Source of the DNA: Psychroflexus torquis ATCC 700755
Lineage (GTDB): Bacteria > Bacteroidota > Bacteroidia > Flavobacteriales > Flavobacteriaceae
NCBI RefSeq assembly: GCF_000153485.2
Contig: NC_018721.1
Span: 1,488,001-1,552,000 of the forward strand
Direction: 5' to 3'
DNA: 64,000 bases
Shown: positions 7,614-16,489 of the stretch, in pieces
How the letters are laid out: every line of letters begins with the position of its first letter
Position numbering within the stretch: the stretch's first letter is position 1
Notes under the pieces: generated by a model
What the model was told of the DNA's origin: nothing
Databases searched by the model: none
What the model saw: only the letters and a program-made list of their open reading frames with translations
Position numbers and translations under genes: made by a program

Positions 7614-9596
7614 TCAAATTATTCGCTCATCAGCTTTATAAGCGCCACGTCGGTGTAATATCCACTGTGCTTCATCTAACGGATTTACCCCTTTATATTC
7701 TCGAATAGCCCCTTCGCCTTTAGGACAGGTATCATATCCATAAAACTGTAATTTAAGACGTAGCTTACCACTTGTAATGGCATTTAATTTGATACTAAAA
7801 TCTAATGATGTTGCCACAGGGATGGTTCCTCTTAAGCGAAATGTGTCATCAACAAATTGCGGAGTCTCAAAATTCGCTCTTCGTGTACTTAGCTCAGATA
7901 CTATTTTTCCTAATAAGGCTTCGTTTGCTTTTATTTCAAAGCTCAATATAGGTTCTAATAAATGTGTTCCACCAATTTTTAATCCCTGCATAATTCCCAT
8001 TGGAGTTGCTAAATTAAAATCACCCGGTCTAGAATGCACATTATGGTCTTCTCCTTTTATTAAAGTGATTTTCACATCGGTAACTTCCCATCCTAAAATT
8101 CCCTGTACCAAAGCTTTTGGAATGCTGCGTTCAATTTCATTCTGATATTTAATGTGCACGTCGTTTTGTGAAACGATAGAACGATATCTAACTCCAGAAT
8201 TTAATGGCGCAGGCTCTATTAAAAAAGTCATGATAGCCCAACAAGGTTTAGGCATCCAATACCTGATGTATCCTTCTGCTTTTGAACTGATGGTTTCTTT
8301 GTATACGACTTCAGGATCTGTAAAACTTGCTTTTATTGAAAACCGTGTATTTAAAACGTACTCTAATATTTCAATTTGCATTTGCCCCATGAGCAATAAT
8401 TGCAACTCTTTTTCAGCCTTAAACCATTTGAAACTTAAAGAAGGATCTTCTCTATCTAATTGCTGAAGCGCTTCTGCTAAGGCATTATAATCGGTATTAT
8501 TATCTGGAATTACCTGAACTGTAAGAACGGGAATATGGAGCTGAGGTAATTTAGGAATTCCCTCAGGATTTCCTATAACATCACCAGATTTTGTTCCTAA
8601 AACACCTGTTATTACTCCTATATTACCAGCGGTTAAAATAACATTGTCAGTGTATTTTGTGTGATGTAATTGTTTGGTTTGATTTATTTTCGATTCTAAC
8701 TGCTGTGTATGATTGTAAATAGTAGATTTAGAAGATAGTTCTCCAGAAAAAACTTTTACATGAGCCATAGTGCCATAAATTTTATGGTGTTCTAACTTAA
8801 AAACAAATGCAGAAAGTTCTTTTGTAGTCGTTGTTTTAGAAGTTGGACAGTAGTCAATTATTCCATCCATCAATTCGGTTACTCCAATATTTTTTTTTGC
8901 GATTCCTGTATAAACAGGAGTAATCATATTGTCAATGGTTAATCTGCGAATACGCTGTAAATAGTCGTCATCAGTAATAGATTCAGAGTTCAAAAAACGC
9001 TCCAACAAATGCTCTTCACACTCTAAAAGATGCTCAATTGTTTTCTCTTTAATTTCAGTATGAGTCGAAGTATTAAAAACAGAAGTGATTGCTGCATTTG
9101 TTAATCCCTCATTTTCAGATGAAAATAGCACTACAGGCTTTGCTTTTAAATCGTGTTCTAATTGTGCAATTGTGGTTTCTGCATCCGCCCCTTGGCGATC
9201 AATCTTATTGATAAAAATGAGTGTTGGAATTTGCAATTCTTTTAAAGAATCCCAAATATTCAACGTGTGTGCTTGCACGCCTTCAACTGCTGAAACTACT
9301 AATACAGCAGTATCAACTATACATAAGACACGTTCTACTTCACTTGAAAAATCAACGTGACCAGGCGTATCTATTAGATTGATTTTGACTCCCTTCCATT
9401 CAAACGAAGTAGTTGCAGCTTTTATAGAAATGCCACGTTCTTTTTCTATATCCAAACTGTCTGTACGTGTTGAACCTTTATCTACACTACCCAGTATTTT
9501 AATGGCGCCAGAGTTGTATAAAAATTGCTCTGTAAGTGTTGTTTTACCAGCATCTACGTGAGCTAAAATTCCGATGTTAATCGTTGGTTTTTTCAT
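7614..9596 (-). CDS. TetM/TetQ-type ribosomal protection GTPase (EF-G superfamily)
   Basis: A 660-residue translational GTPase. G1 is AHVDAGKTT (12-20), the TRTD switch I region follows at 44-47, G3 is DTPGH (76-80) and G4 is NKID (130-133). Length and whole-protein pattern (LYNSGAI..LGSVDKG, EPAPLNSGVRYRS, SRPGDFNLATP, LEPILSFEI) fit tetracycline ribosomal protection proteins, which are about 640 residues, rather than EF-G (about 700) or LepA (about 600). Such proteins remove tetracycline from the ribosomal A site. Whether this chromosomal homologue confers resistance cannot be told from sequence alone. It appears intact and monocistronic. Confidence 0.75.
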   Translation of the reverse strand: MKKPTINIGILAHVDAGKTTLTEQFLYNSGAIKILGSVDKGSTRTDSLDIEKERGISIKAATTSFEWKGVKINLIDTPGHVDFSSEVERVLCIVDTAVLVVSAVEGVQAHTLNIWDSLKELQIPTLIFINKIDRQGADAETTIAQLEHDLKAKPVVLFSSENEGLTNAAITSVFNTSTHTEIKEKTIEHLLECEEHLLERFLNSESITDDDYLQRIRRLTIDNMITPVYTGIAKKNIGVTELMDGIIDYCPTSKTTTTKELSAFVFKLEHHKIYGTMAHVKVFSGELSSKSTIYNHTQQLESKINQTKQLHHTKYTDNVILTAGNIGVITGVLGTKSGDVIGNPEGIPKLPQLHIPVLTVQVIPDNNTDYNALAEALQQLDREDPSLSFKWFKAEKELQLLLMGQMQIEILEYVLNTRFSIKASFTDPEVVYKETISSKAEGYIRYWMPKPCWAIMTFLIEPAPLNSGVRYRSIVSQNDVHIKYQNEIERSIPKALVQGILGWEVTDVKITLIKGEDHNVHSRPGDFNLATPMGIMQGLKIGGTHLLEPILSFEIKANEALLGKIVSELSTRRANFETPQFVDDTFRLRGTIPVATSLDFSIKLNAITSGKLRLKLQFYGYDTCPKGEGAIREYKGVNPLDEAQWILHRRGAYKADERII

Positions 9597-9730
9597 TCTT
9601 TGGGCTGATCTTATAAAACGTTCTTAATAAAAGTATCACGTAGCGTTACAAAATTAATGTATTAAAAAGCGTGATGTCATAGTGCTCGTTTTTCTTTTTA
9701 ATAGTCATTATAAAAAAACACAATTGATAT

Positions 9731-9764
9731 TTCTCATCATCTTGCCTGAGCAAGATGATGAGAA
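9731..9764 (-). terminator. Strong stem-loop, probable terminator or boundary hairpin
   Basis: A perfect 15-bp stem, TTCTCATCATCTTGC (9731-9745) with GCAAGATGATGAGAA (9750-9764), and a CTGA loop. No U tract follows on either strand. It sits about 135 bases upstream of the ribosomal-protection-like gene, between it and the next minus-strand frame. Confidence 0.5.
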
Positions 9765-9824
9765 TAAAGCTGATTATATCTATTCAACTTTTAAAAAAAC
9801 AATCAAAAAATAACTGGCTAATCT

Positions 9825-10013
9825 TTATATTTTTTCCATTTTTAAAAAGAAAAAGAATGACTCCTTTATAAATCCCAATTTAGTGAATACAAAATCAACT
9901 AGAAAATCTGCAAGGATTTCCGAAAGTGGAATAGGTCTAGCAATTAATCTATACGGTGTTGACAACCGCTTATATTTCTTTGGAATTCGTAAACCTCCTA
10001 AAGTCGATTTCAT
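9825..10013 (-). CDS. Short hypothetical ORF or gene fragment
   Basis: A 62-codon frame, basic in its first half (GGLRIPKKYKRLSTPYRLIA) and hydrophobic in its second (FLVDFVFTKLGF). I do not recognise it. It lies between a strong hairpin and MITE copy B among degraded genes, so it is more likely a remnant than a working gene. Confidence 0.25.
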   Translation of the reverse strand: MKSTLGGLRIPKKYKRLSTPYRLIARPIPLSEILADFLVDFVFTKLGFIKESFFFFLKMEKI

Positions 10014-10076
10014 AAATTTTTTACTCCTAGGGGAAAGTTGACGAAAATGTTATTAAAAAAATGCAACGAGAACTTA

Positions 10077-10292
10077 TACCAAATTATATTTATAATGCCG
10101 TATGAATAAATTGAATTATACTACGACGTAGCTCAGCACAGGTTTTTTGATTGATTGATTGATTGAAATCAAAAATAACTAGCATAGCCTTAGCTACGGT
10201 AATTATTTTTGATGAAAAGCAGGCGAAAAAAGCCTGTGCCGAATTCGTATCGGTAAAACAATTTATTGCGTCATTATAGGTTTAATTTGGTA
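10077..10292 (+). repeat. MITE copy B (216 bp, full length)
   Basis: The left end TACCAAATTA...TAATGCCGTAT and the right end CGTCATTATAGG...TAATTTGGTA form long imperfect terminal inverted repeats. TTA flanks both sides (10074-10076, 10293-10295). Inner arms CAGCACAGG / GCCTGTGC and a central arm also pair, so the whole element is one long hairpin with no coding capacity. The ends match those of the IS630 element at 31669-32790. Confidence 0.85.
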
Positions 10293-10303
10293 TTATTTAG
10301 ACA

Positions 10304-10561
10304 TACGCGTTTTGAAGAGTTCTAAAAGTGAGTTTTAGGGTCTTTCTTTTAATCATTTTTAAAGGTTCTTTTACTAATAGAATTTCAGTTTCAAATAGTG
10401 CCGTGTAGAACTTTTCTCATATCAGATAAGGTAGATGCCATACTCCCTTCAGCATTAACAACCTTTGTGAAAAATTGATAATCTAAATAGGTGGTCACAT
10501 CTCTATCTTTATGGTAAGGTGGTGCTGAATTTGGAATGCTTTGCGAAATAGGTTTTATCAT
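10304..10561 (-). pseudogene. Unidentified gene fragment with a frameshift
   Basis: A frame starting at 10561 reads IKPISQSIPNSAPPYHKDRD and then VTTYLDYQFFTKVVNAEGSM before stopping near 10391. Another frame continues with ALFETEILLVKEPLKMIKRK. The change of frame around HGT suggests one broken gene. No family was recognised. It follows the ferritin remnant by 8 bases in the same direction. Confidence 0.35.
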
Positions 10562-10568
10562 AAGAAAA

Positions 10569-11095
10569 TTAGTTTTTGGGTTGACCACCATCCATCATTC
10601 CAACAAGGTCCCTATCAAAAAAGTAATGTTCAGTTTTGTCATTACCTATTATGGTTAGTTTATCGAGATGTTTGCGTGTAGTGGTCTTTTCTTCGAGCTT
10701 TTTAGTGACATACCTCTGCATAAATTAGTCACATCATAATCCTTATTTTCAAGACATTCAAAGATAATTTTTATTGTTTTGTTCCGAAAAAATATTTCAC
10801 TTTTTAAGAATTTTTCGATAAGCGAGTATACTGACTCAAATACTGATAAAGGCACTTCCAAAGCGGGTACTATCATCTTACCGCTGCGCTCGTTAATGAA
10901 CTTTACAAGTTTAGTCATGTGTAAACGTTCCTCCTCCGATTGAGCATAAAAAAATCTGCTATTTCTCCATAATCTTTTGTATCCGCCCAAGAAGCCATAG
11001 CCAGATAATGCATGGAGGCTTGTACGTCGTATTTAATCTGGTCGTTAAGTACATTTTCTATTGATGTTGTTATAGTTGTAAGATTCAGTTAACAA
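10569..11095 (-). pseudogene. Bacterial ferritin (FtnA type), frameshifted
   Basis: Minus-strand frames together encode most of a ferritin: NDQIKYDVQASMHYLAMASW, then FFYAQSEEERLHMTKLVKFI, then PALEVPLSVFESVYSLIEKF and NKIIFECLENKDYDV-like sequence, ending in DGGQPKN. The iron-site residues of the EEERLHM helix are recognisable. The reading frame changes at least near 10965 and again near 10710, and the start is out of frame. The gene is dead, so this locus no longer stores iron. Confidence 0.8.
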
Positions 11096-11135
11096 TGATA
11101 TAATGATGTGGTTAAACGAATTAATCACAAATATT

Positions 11136-11189
11136 TATTTAGAATCATTATAAATTATTATTTAGAATCATTATTAATAACTATTTTTG
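11136..11189 (+). promoter_or_regulatory. Tandem 16-bp direct repeats upstream of a TAnnTTTG promoter element
   Basis: TATTTAGAATCATTAT occurs exactly twice, at 11136-11151 and 11159-11174, a 23-bp period (about two helical turns). It is followed by TATTTTTG at 11182-11189, which fits the Bacteroidetes -7 consensus TAnnTTTG, 15 bases before the ATG at 11204. The arrangement looks like a tandem activator or repressor site for the CoA-transferase gene. I see no good -33 TTG. Confidence 0.45.
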
Positions 11190-11203
11190 TGGAAAAAAAC
11201 GAA

Positions 11204-12484
11204 ATGATTATATACGAAACTACTGCAAAAGAAGCTGTTAATATCATAAAATCAGGCGATCGTGTTTTTATTCATACTGCTGCAGCGGCTCCCGCACAAC
11301 TCATTCAAGCGATGACGGATAGGCATGATGAGCTGGAAAATGTAGAAATTATCTCTGCACATACTGAGGGTGAAGTACCCTATGCAGATGATGCTTATGC
11401 CAGAAGTTTTAGTATCAATTGTTTCTTCGTAGGACATAATATGAGGGCGCATGTGCAGAGAGGACGTGCTCACTATATACCTATTTTCCTGAGTGAAATT
11501 CCTGAACTTTTTAGGAGTAGAAAAATGCCCATTGATGTAGCTTTAGTTACAGTATCTGTTCCCAATGATAAGGGCTTTTGCTCTTTAGGCTGCTCGGTAG
11601 ATATTTCTGATGCAGCTATTGATACGGCTCGTTATGTCATCGCTCAGATTAATCCAAATATGCCTTTTGTACATGGTAATGGTATTATTCATTTAAGTCG
11701 CATACACGCTTGTGTACATGTAGATGAACCCCTATTTGAAATGAAAATTAATACTATAACGGATACAGAAAAAAGTATAGGTAAACATATTGCAGGTTTA
11801 GTTGAAGACGGTGCTACGTTACAAATGGGTATCGGAGGAATCCCAAACGCTGCACTGTCTTATCTAACTAATCATAAAAACTTAGGCGTTCATACAGAAA
11901 TGTGTTCTGACGGTATTATCGATCTTGTAGAAACAGGTATTATTAATGGTAGTAAGAAAGTGACAGAACCTGGTAAAGTAGTTTCTGGTTTTGCTTTTGG
12001 AACAAAACGTATTTATAATTTTATTGATAAAAACCCAATAGTAAACCTGAAGGATGTTGGTTATGTAAATGATACGCGTACCATACGCCAAAATCCGAAA
12101 GTCACCTCCATAAATAGTGCCATAGAAATCGATTTATATGGCCAGGTATGTGCCGATTCCATAGGGACAAAGCATTACTCCGGAGTAGGAGGTCAAATGG
12201 ATTTCATCCGTGGTGCGACACTTTCAAAAGGTGGAAAAGCAATTCTTGCCTTACCCTCACGTACCTCTAAGGATATTCCACGTATAGTCCCAACGTTGAA
12301 AATGGGTGCTTCTGTAGTGACTACGAGAGCACACGTGCAGTATATAGTGACAGAATTTGGTATAGCCTCCTTATACGCAAAAAACTTAAAAGAACGAGCT
12401 AGAGCTATGATCAGCATTGCACATCCTAATGATCGTGAATTTCTATGCAGAGAAGTATATAAAAATTCAAAAATTATGGTGTAA
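11204..12484 (+). CDS. Acetyl-CoA hydrolase/transferase family CoA-transferase
   Basis: A 426-residue protein beginning MIIYETTAKEAVNIIKSGD. The frame is open for 32 codons further upstream, but that part is AT-rich and overlaps the promoter repeats, so ATG 11204 is preferred. Family features are the N-terminal IKSGDRVFIHTAAAAP loop, GMGIGGIPNAAL-type glycine motif, and the HTEMCSDG segment carrying the likely catalytic Glu. Members move CoA between acetate and acids such as 4-hydroxybutyrate or succinate. The substrate cannot be assigned here. The neighbouring ferritin and sigma-54-activator genes are broken. Confidence 0.8.
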   Translation: MIIYETTAKEAVNIIKSGDRVFIHTAAAAPAQLIQAMTDRHDELENVEIISAHTEGEVPYADDAYARSFSINCFFVGHNMRAHVQRGRAHYIPIFLSEIPELFRSRKMPIDVALVTVSVPNDKGFCSLGCSVDISDAAIDTARYVIAQINPNMPFVHGNGIIHLSRIHACVHVDEPLFEMKINTITDTEKSIGKHIAGLVEDGATLQMGIGGIPNAALSYLTNHKNLGVHTEMCSDGIIDLVETGIINGSKKVTEPGKVVSGFAFGTKRIYNFIDKNPIVNLKDVGYVNDTRTIRQNPKVTSINSAIEIDLYGQVCADSIGTKHYSGVGGQMDFIRGATLSKGGKAILALPSRTSKDIPRIVPTLKMGASVVTTRAHVQYIVTEFGIASLYAKNLKERARAMISIAHPNDREFLCREVYKNSKIMV

Positions 12485-12636
12485 TGCTTCTATTATTCAC
12501 AATAATGCACCATTTAGAACAGAATCATTAATCTTAATTGTTCTGTTACAACACTAATGAATAGTTCGCTTTCGCTAAAGAATATCAAGAAGAATAAAAA
12601 TTTTAAAAATTGACCACTAAAAAAATACGTATATCT

Positions 12637-13005
12637 ATGAAAATAAATAGCAAAGATTTAAATAAGCTCTACAGCAACGATATAGGAATTATATTTAAAT
12701 GGAAAGGTGCCTCTGAAGGACACCCCTATCACGATAAAATTAATTTTGTATTCAATGAGACTGGATTACATTTTGATCTCGCAGAACTATACATTTTCCA
12801 GCAAGATGTTGAAAATGCACTGAGGAGGCCTCTACAATGTGGGTGTGAATATCCGAAAGAATGCAGATCAATACTTCTAGAAACACCCTTTTCTCAGCTT
12901 AGCTTCGCTATGAGTTATAATGAATTGATATTGATGAAAGAACTCATTGAAGGGAGTTTGTTTCAAATAGAATTATCAGATATACTTCTGAATATTCTAG
13001 AATAA
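12637..13005 (+). CDS. Small conserved hypothetical protein
   Basis: 122 residues from ATG 12637; a TTG at 12610 would add nine residues. It contains an acidic N-terminal region and a cysteine cluster CGCEYPKEC near residue 76. ILLETPFSQLSFAMSYNELI follows, which has the feel of small Bacteroidetes proteins with no assigned role. I do not recognise a fold. It is about 150 bases downstream of the CoA-transferase gene in the same direction. Confidence 0.5.
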   Translation: MKINSKDLNKLYSNDIGIIFKWKGASEGHPYHDKINFVFNETGLHFDLAELYIFQQDVENALRRPLQCGCEYPKECRSILLETPFSQLSFAMSYNELILMKELIEGSLFQIELSDILLNILE

Positions 13006-13080
13006 ACCATCACTATATTTGGAACAACGTATCCTCATTTTCATCGGTGTGCTATCTCTTATTTCAAACACCATCACCGT

Positions 13081-13411
13081 CTTAATGGCCTACAATTTTC
13101 CAGGAAACATTAAAGAATTAGAAAATCTAATTGAGCGGGCTGTTATTGTGGAAAGTGGCACAACATTGAGCCCAGGACGTTGGATGCCAAAAACTGATGT
13201 TTTAACTCATACGGATGATTTTAAATCATTTGAAGCGTTGCAACGCGATTATATTATTGACGTTTTAAACTATACTAATTGGCGTGTTAGCGGACATAAA
13301 GGAGCCGCTACTATTCTTAATATAAAAGATAAAACGCTTTTTGCCAAAATGAAACGTTTAGGTATTAAGAAACAAATTTCACTGAAAAGTAGTCGATGGG
13401 CAACTAAATAA
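13081..13411 (+). pseudogene. Sigma-54-dependent activator (NtrC type), C-terminal remnant
   Basis: The frame reads LMAYNFPGNIKELENLIERA, the end of the sigma-54 AAA+ domain (usually YxWPGNVRELxNxxER). A Fis-type helix-turn-helix follows: FEALQRDYIIDVL, then GHKGAATILNIKDKTLFAKM. The receiver/GAF part and the ATP-binding part of the AAA+ domain are missing. The apparent start upstream of 13081 is unrelated sequence. It may once have controlled the nearby CoA-transferase gene. Confidence 0.7.
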
Positions 13412-13445
13412 TTTGGCTTAAAAGTTCAAATAAAGTGAAGAGAGT

Positions 13446-13475
13446 AAAACTTAAAATTTCTAGAGTTTAAGTTTT
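13446..13475 (+). terminator. AT-rich stem-loop
   Basis: AAAACTTAAA (13446-13455) pairs perfectly with TTTAAGTTTT (13466-13475) across a 10-base loop. It lies 35 bases after the end of the sigma-54 activator remnant. A weak terminator is plausible. Confidence 0.4.
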
Positions 13476-13631
13476 GAGAGATAGCCGATTGCATTAATAA
13501 GAGATGTTTAAAGTTATTCTTATTAAAACAATAAAAAAATTACTAGATTTATACTTAAAATAAGATGGAAATAACACAACTTGATTTGTTATCAATATGT
13601 TGGCAACAAGCTAAAAAAATAATCTAACTGA

Positions 13632-14024
13632 ATGGAATTTGACCGAACGGGAATAATATTATACACGCTTAAATACAAAAAGTGCGTCGAATTTTATGAA
13701 AATATACTTGGACTAAAAACAATGTTCGAAAGCGAAAATTTAACATGTTTTGAGTTTGGACAAGCATATTTAATGGTAGAATTGGATGATATATCTGATG
13801 GACAAAAAACTGGACTAGAGCGGACAAAAACATGTTTACGTATGAATGTGTCAAGCGTGAAAATAATTGCGGAAAAATTGATTTCGAAAAATATAGAAGT
13901 TGATTATCAAGAGCATTCATGGGGAACAATTGCTAAAATTTTAGACCCTGACGGTAATTTATGCGCTTTTAAGGACAGCAAAATGTTCGAACAACAAATT
14001 TCGTCTCATAAGCAAATGGACTAA
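13632..14024 (+). CDS. VOC (glyoxalase/dioxygenase) superfamily protein
   Basis: A 130-residue protein with two beta-alpha-beta-beta-beta units of the VOC fold. KKCVEFYENILGLKTMFESE lies in the first unit and LDPDGNLCAFKD (the usual DPDGN turn) in the second. The family includes glyoxalase I, fosfomycin-modifying enzymes and bleomycin-binding proteins. The substrate is unknown. It stands alone; a partial palindrome (CAAAACCTAT...ATAGGTTTGCG) follows at 14051-14117. Confidence 0.7.
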   Translation: MEFDRTGIILYTLKYKKCVEFYENILGLKTMFESENLTCFEFGQAYLMVELDDISDGQKTGLERTKTCLRMNVSSVKIIAEKLISKNIEVDYQEHSWGTIAKILDPDGNLCAFKDSKMFEQQISSHKQMD

Positions 14025-14250
14025 TCAGAGCGTAAAAAAAGCCTACTTACAACAAAACCTATAAGTAATGCGGGCTAAGGTGCTAAATCGATAGGTTTGC
14101 GTATTTTTATGAGGTCGCAAAATCTTTAGAATTTTACTTTAGACATAAAATATAAATTAAACAAAAAGCTTTTGCTACTGGCTGTGGGGGAATGGGAATT
14201 GCTTCTCTGCTCCCGCACTAATTATAGCTTAGGCGATGGCAATAGTTAGA

Positions 14251-14814
14251 TTACAACTGTGAATGTAGAAAATCAGCAGTTTCTTTCAATCCTCTATTTC
14301 TTAGTATATCCAAGACTTGGAACTCATCTAAATCTGGGTTTCTTCTGTTTAATACCAATTCCCTAAAAGCTTTGACTGCCTGTTCTGGATTTAAATCTAT
14401 AATATCAGTTAAAAAATCATCAGCTGTTTTTGCTGTTAATCCGAAAGAAGCTAAATAATCTTTTGGAAAGTGCTTTATGTTGTTTGTGACAATAACATTT
14501 GCGTTTGTCTTAATTGCAGCTGCAAGAACGTGCCTATCTTTTGGGTCTGGTAATTTCAAACTACTAATTAAACCTGAATAATTATTAACTAAAGCATCTG
14601 GAAAAGCGTCATTTGCTCTTTTTGCTCTTTTATTGGCTTCCTCTTCACTTACATCTTTTCTTGCCATTACATCTTTCCATTCATCAAAAATATGTTCGCT
14701 CCATTTTGGAGTAAACATATCATAATATGCAAACCAAAATAGTAAATCCCTAATCTCAATCGGATAAATTACATTGGTATCTAAAACGCATTTAAATCTT
14801 ACACTATGAATCAT
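14251..14814 (-). CDS. PIN-domain ribonuclease toxin
   Basis: A 187-residue PIN protein. Metal-binding acidic residues are Asp12 (VLDTNVIYP), Glu45, and Asp90/Asp93 (LPDPKDRHVLA), with TNN at 110-112. This is the PIN_3/VapC-like pattern of single-strand RNases. The start overlaps the end of the upstream HTH gene by 11 bases, which implies translational coupling as in toxin-antitoxin pairs. RNA target unknown. Confidence 0.8.
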   Translation of the reverse strand: MIHSVRFKCVLDTNVIYPIEIRDLLFWFAYYDMFTPKWSEHIFDEWKDVMARKDVSEEEANKRAKRANDAFPDALVNNYSGLISSLKLPDPKDRHVLAAAIKTNANVIVTNNIKHFPKDYLASFGLTAKTADDFLTDIIDLNPEQAVKAFRELVLNRRNPDLDEFQVLDILRNRGLKETADFLHSQL

Positions 14815-15259
14815 AAATTCCTAATTCTTCGTCCGACTTCATTATATCAATAATATTTTGTTTCTGAATTTTCTTCATTCTATTTTTATATCTCATAACA
14901 TCTTCTAACTTAACCCTTCTATGCTTACCAACTTTAGTATATTCTATTTGACCATCTTCAAGTAGCTTAACTAAATGAGGTCTTGAGCAACCAATGATTT
15001 CGGCAGCTTTTTGGGTTGTAACTTCGGTTGCAACAGGAACTAATGAAAATGGTTTTCCTTGACTCATTGCTTTTAATATTTCACCCAAGAATTTTAAAGC
15101 GCTTAAAGGAATTTTAATTCTCTCATGAGTTTCCTCAATCTCAATCTCTGGATTTTCTGACTTCAATTGTTCAATTACAGAAGCCAAAGCATCATAGGAT
15201 TCTATTGCTACCTTTTGCTCATCTTTCGAAGGCTTATTGAATTTTCTATAAGTTTCCAT
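14804..15259 (-). CDS. Excisionase-type HTH antitoxin of the PIN toxin
   Basis: A 151-residue protein. Residues about 78-125 form an excisionase/MerR-like winged helix (TTQKAAEIIGCSRPHLVKLL, then TKVGKHRRVKLEDV). A charged N-terminal part and a C-terminal tail (IMKSDEELGIYDS) could bind the toxin. As the first gene of the pair it probably neutralises the PIN protein and represses its own promoter. This two-gene arrangement is known from other bacteria. Confidence 0.72.
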   Translation of the reverse strand: METYRKFNKPSKDEQKVAIESYDALASVIEQLKSENPEIEIEETHERIKIPLSALKFLGEILKAMSQGKPFSLVPVATEVTTQKAAEIIGCSRPHLVKLLEDGQIEYTKVGKHRRVKLEDVMRYKNRMKKIQKQNIIDIMKSDEELGIYDS

Positions 15260-15350
15260 TGTCCCTGTTTTAGTTTATTCTGCACAATATTAAACGAAAT
15301 AAACGAAATAACCTTACAGTCTGGTGATAAATTTTTTAAATAAGTATTGC

Positions 15351-15975
15351 CAATAACTAAGCATATGGCTTGCCGATAGGCGAACACTTCGACAGGCAGG
15401 CTCAGTGGAGTACGCTATATGATTTGTTGACTGATCCGGGATTGCTGGTAAGGGGGAATTCGATGAGTTGGCAGGAACCTTACAAGAGGAGAAGGTTGTT
15501 TTTAGAGTGCTTTGCATCCCTTTTTATTCAGTTGCTTATCTAAATAAGGCACTTTTTAGAGAAATCATGCTTTTTTTGTGTGAGAATCTGCTGTTTTTTA
15601 TCATTTTCCTTCAGTTTAGGCACTAGTAAGTCAAGGCTCTTTTTAGAACCGTTTTTAATGTTTGTATTCCAGTTTATCCTTTATAATTTTTTTGTAATCC
15701 CTGGGCGGTCCACGACTGTCAAAAGTGAAAAGTGTGATTAAGGTCTTCTTTTTACAACTCGGATAACAGCGATGTAAGGACTTCTCTTGAGTGGCAAAGG
15801 TTATTATGTGTACCAAGTTTTTATCTCTTAATTGCAATTGTAATAGCGAATTTCTCTTTTTTCCAACTGCTGCTCAAAAACTCATAATGCCTTATTCGAG
15901 TAAAGCCTTTGGAAAGAATATGGAGTTGAAAACGCCGTATAAATTCTTTAGTGGAGAGTTATAGTGTGGTTTTTT
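15351..15975 (-). mobile_element. Partial IS91-like element: duplicated 3' end (copy 1)
   Basis: This segment repeats 17156-17751, the 3' end of the IS91-like element, from AATAACTAAGCATATGGCTT to AGTGTGGTTTTTT. It includes the end of the transposase frame (LRDKNLVHIITFATQEKSLH). It differs by point changes and by a roughly 26-base GC-rich insert (ACACTTCGACAGGCAGGCTC, about 15387-15418). The rest of the transposase is missing. Confidence 0.75.
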
Positions 15976-16214
15976 TAATAATCTTACAGCAATCATTACT
16001 CGGCGGACTACTAAGCAAATTTTGCATTTATTTTTACAACATCTCAACGAGGACATAACTTTAGGCTATCCGTTCTTAACGGTTAAATACCTTTAAATGA
16101 TTAAAAAAGTAGTTTTTTAAAGTCTATTTTAACTAATTTAGTTGATTAAGGCATGATTAATTTATGACTAAAAATAACGAAAGCAGCTAAAGTTCAGACT
16201 ATGTATCGCAAAGC

Positions 16215-16413
16215 TTTAAAAACACTAACGGTAAGCCTTGGAGCACCCCACACACTTTACGTCATAGTTTTTCAACACCCTTATGGAACGAGGAACAAGC
16301 TTAAGACATATTCTGGCTGCTTTAAGTCATAATAGCTTCAAAGCGACAGAAATTTATACTCGAGTTTTAGTGATGAATACAAAGCCCATTGGATATTATG
16401 TGTGAAAGTGTTA
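16215..16413 (+). pseudogene. Tyrosine recombinase, C-terminal remnant
   Basis: Two overlapping frames read PHTLRHSFSTPLMERGTSLR, then HILAALSHNSFKATEIYTRV. These are the HxLRH box and the catalytic-Tyr region of a tyrosine recombinase. The N-terminal part is absent and a frame change is needed inside TPLM. It lies directly upstream of the cassette that starts at 16490. Confidence 0.65.
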
Positions 16414-16489
16414 GATTAGATGAAAATAAAACAACGTCCTAAATAGATATATACCCTATAATGAAGATTTGAATGGGGTTTATACGGAT

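Noticed and set aside
11108..11203. 32-residue N-terminal extension of the CoA-transferase
   Set aside because: It is AT-rich, overlaps exact 16-bp regulatory-looking repeats and a TAnnTTTG element, and family members start at MIIYETTAKE-like sequence.
15314..15517. Minus-strand ORF repeated at 17081-17293 (QSTLKTTFSSCKVPANSSNS)
   Set aside because: It is open only because both lie in the non-coding 3' end of the duplicated IS91-like element. The C-terminal parts differ where the repeat ends.
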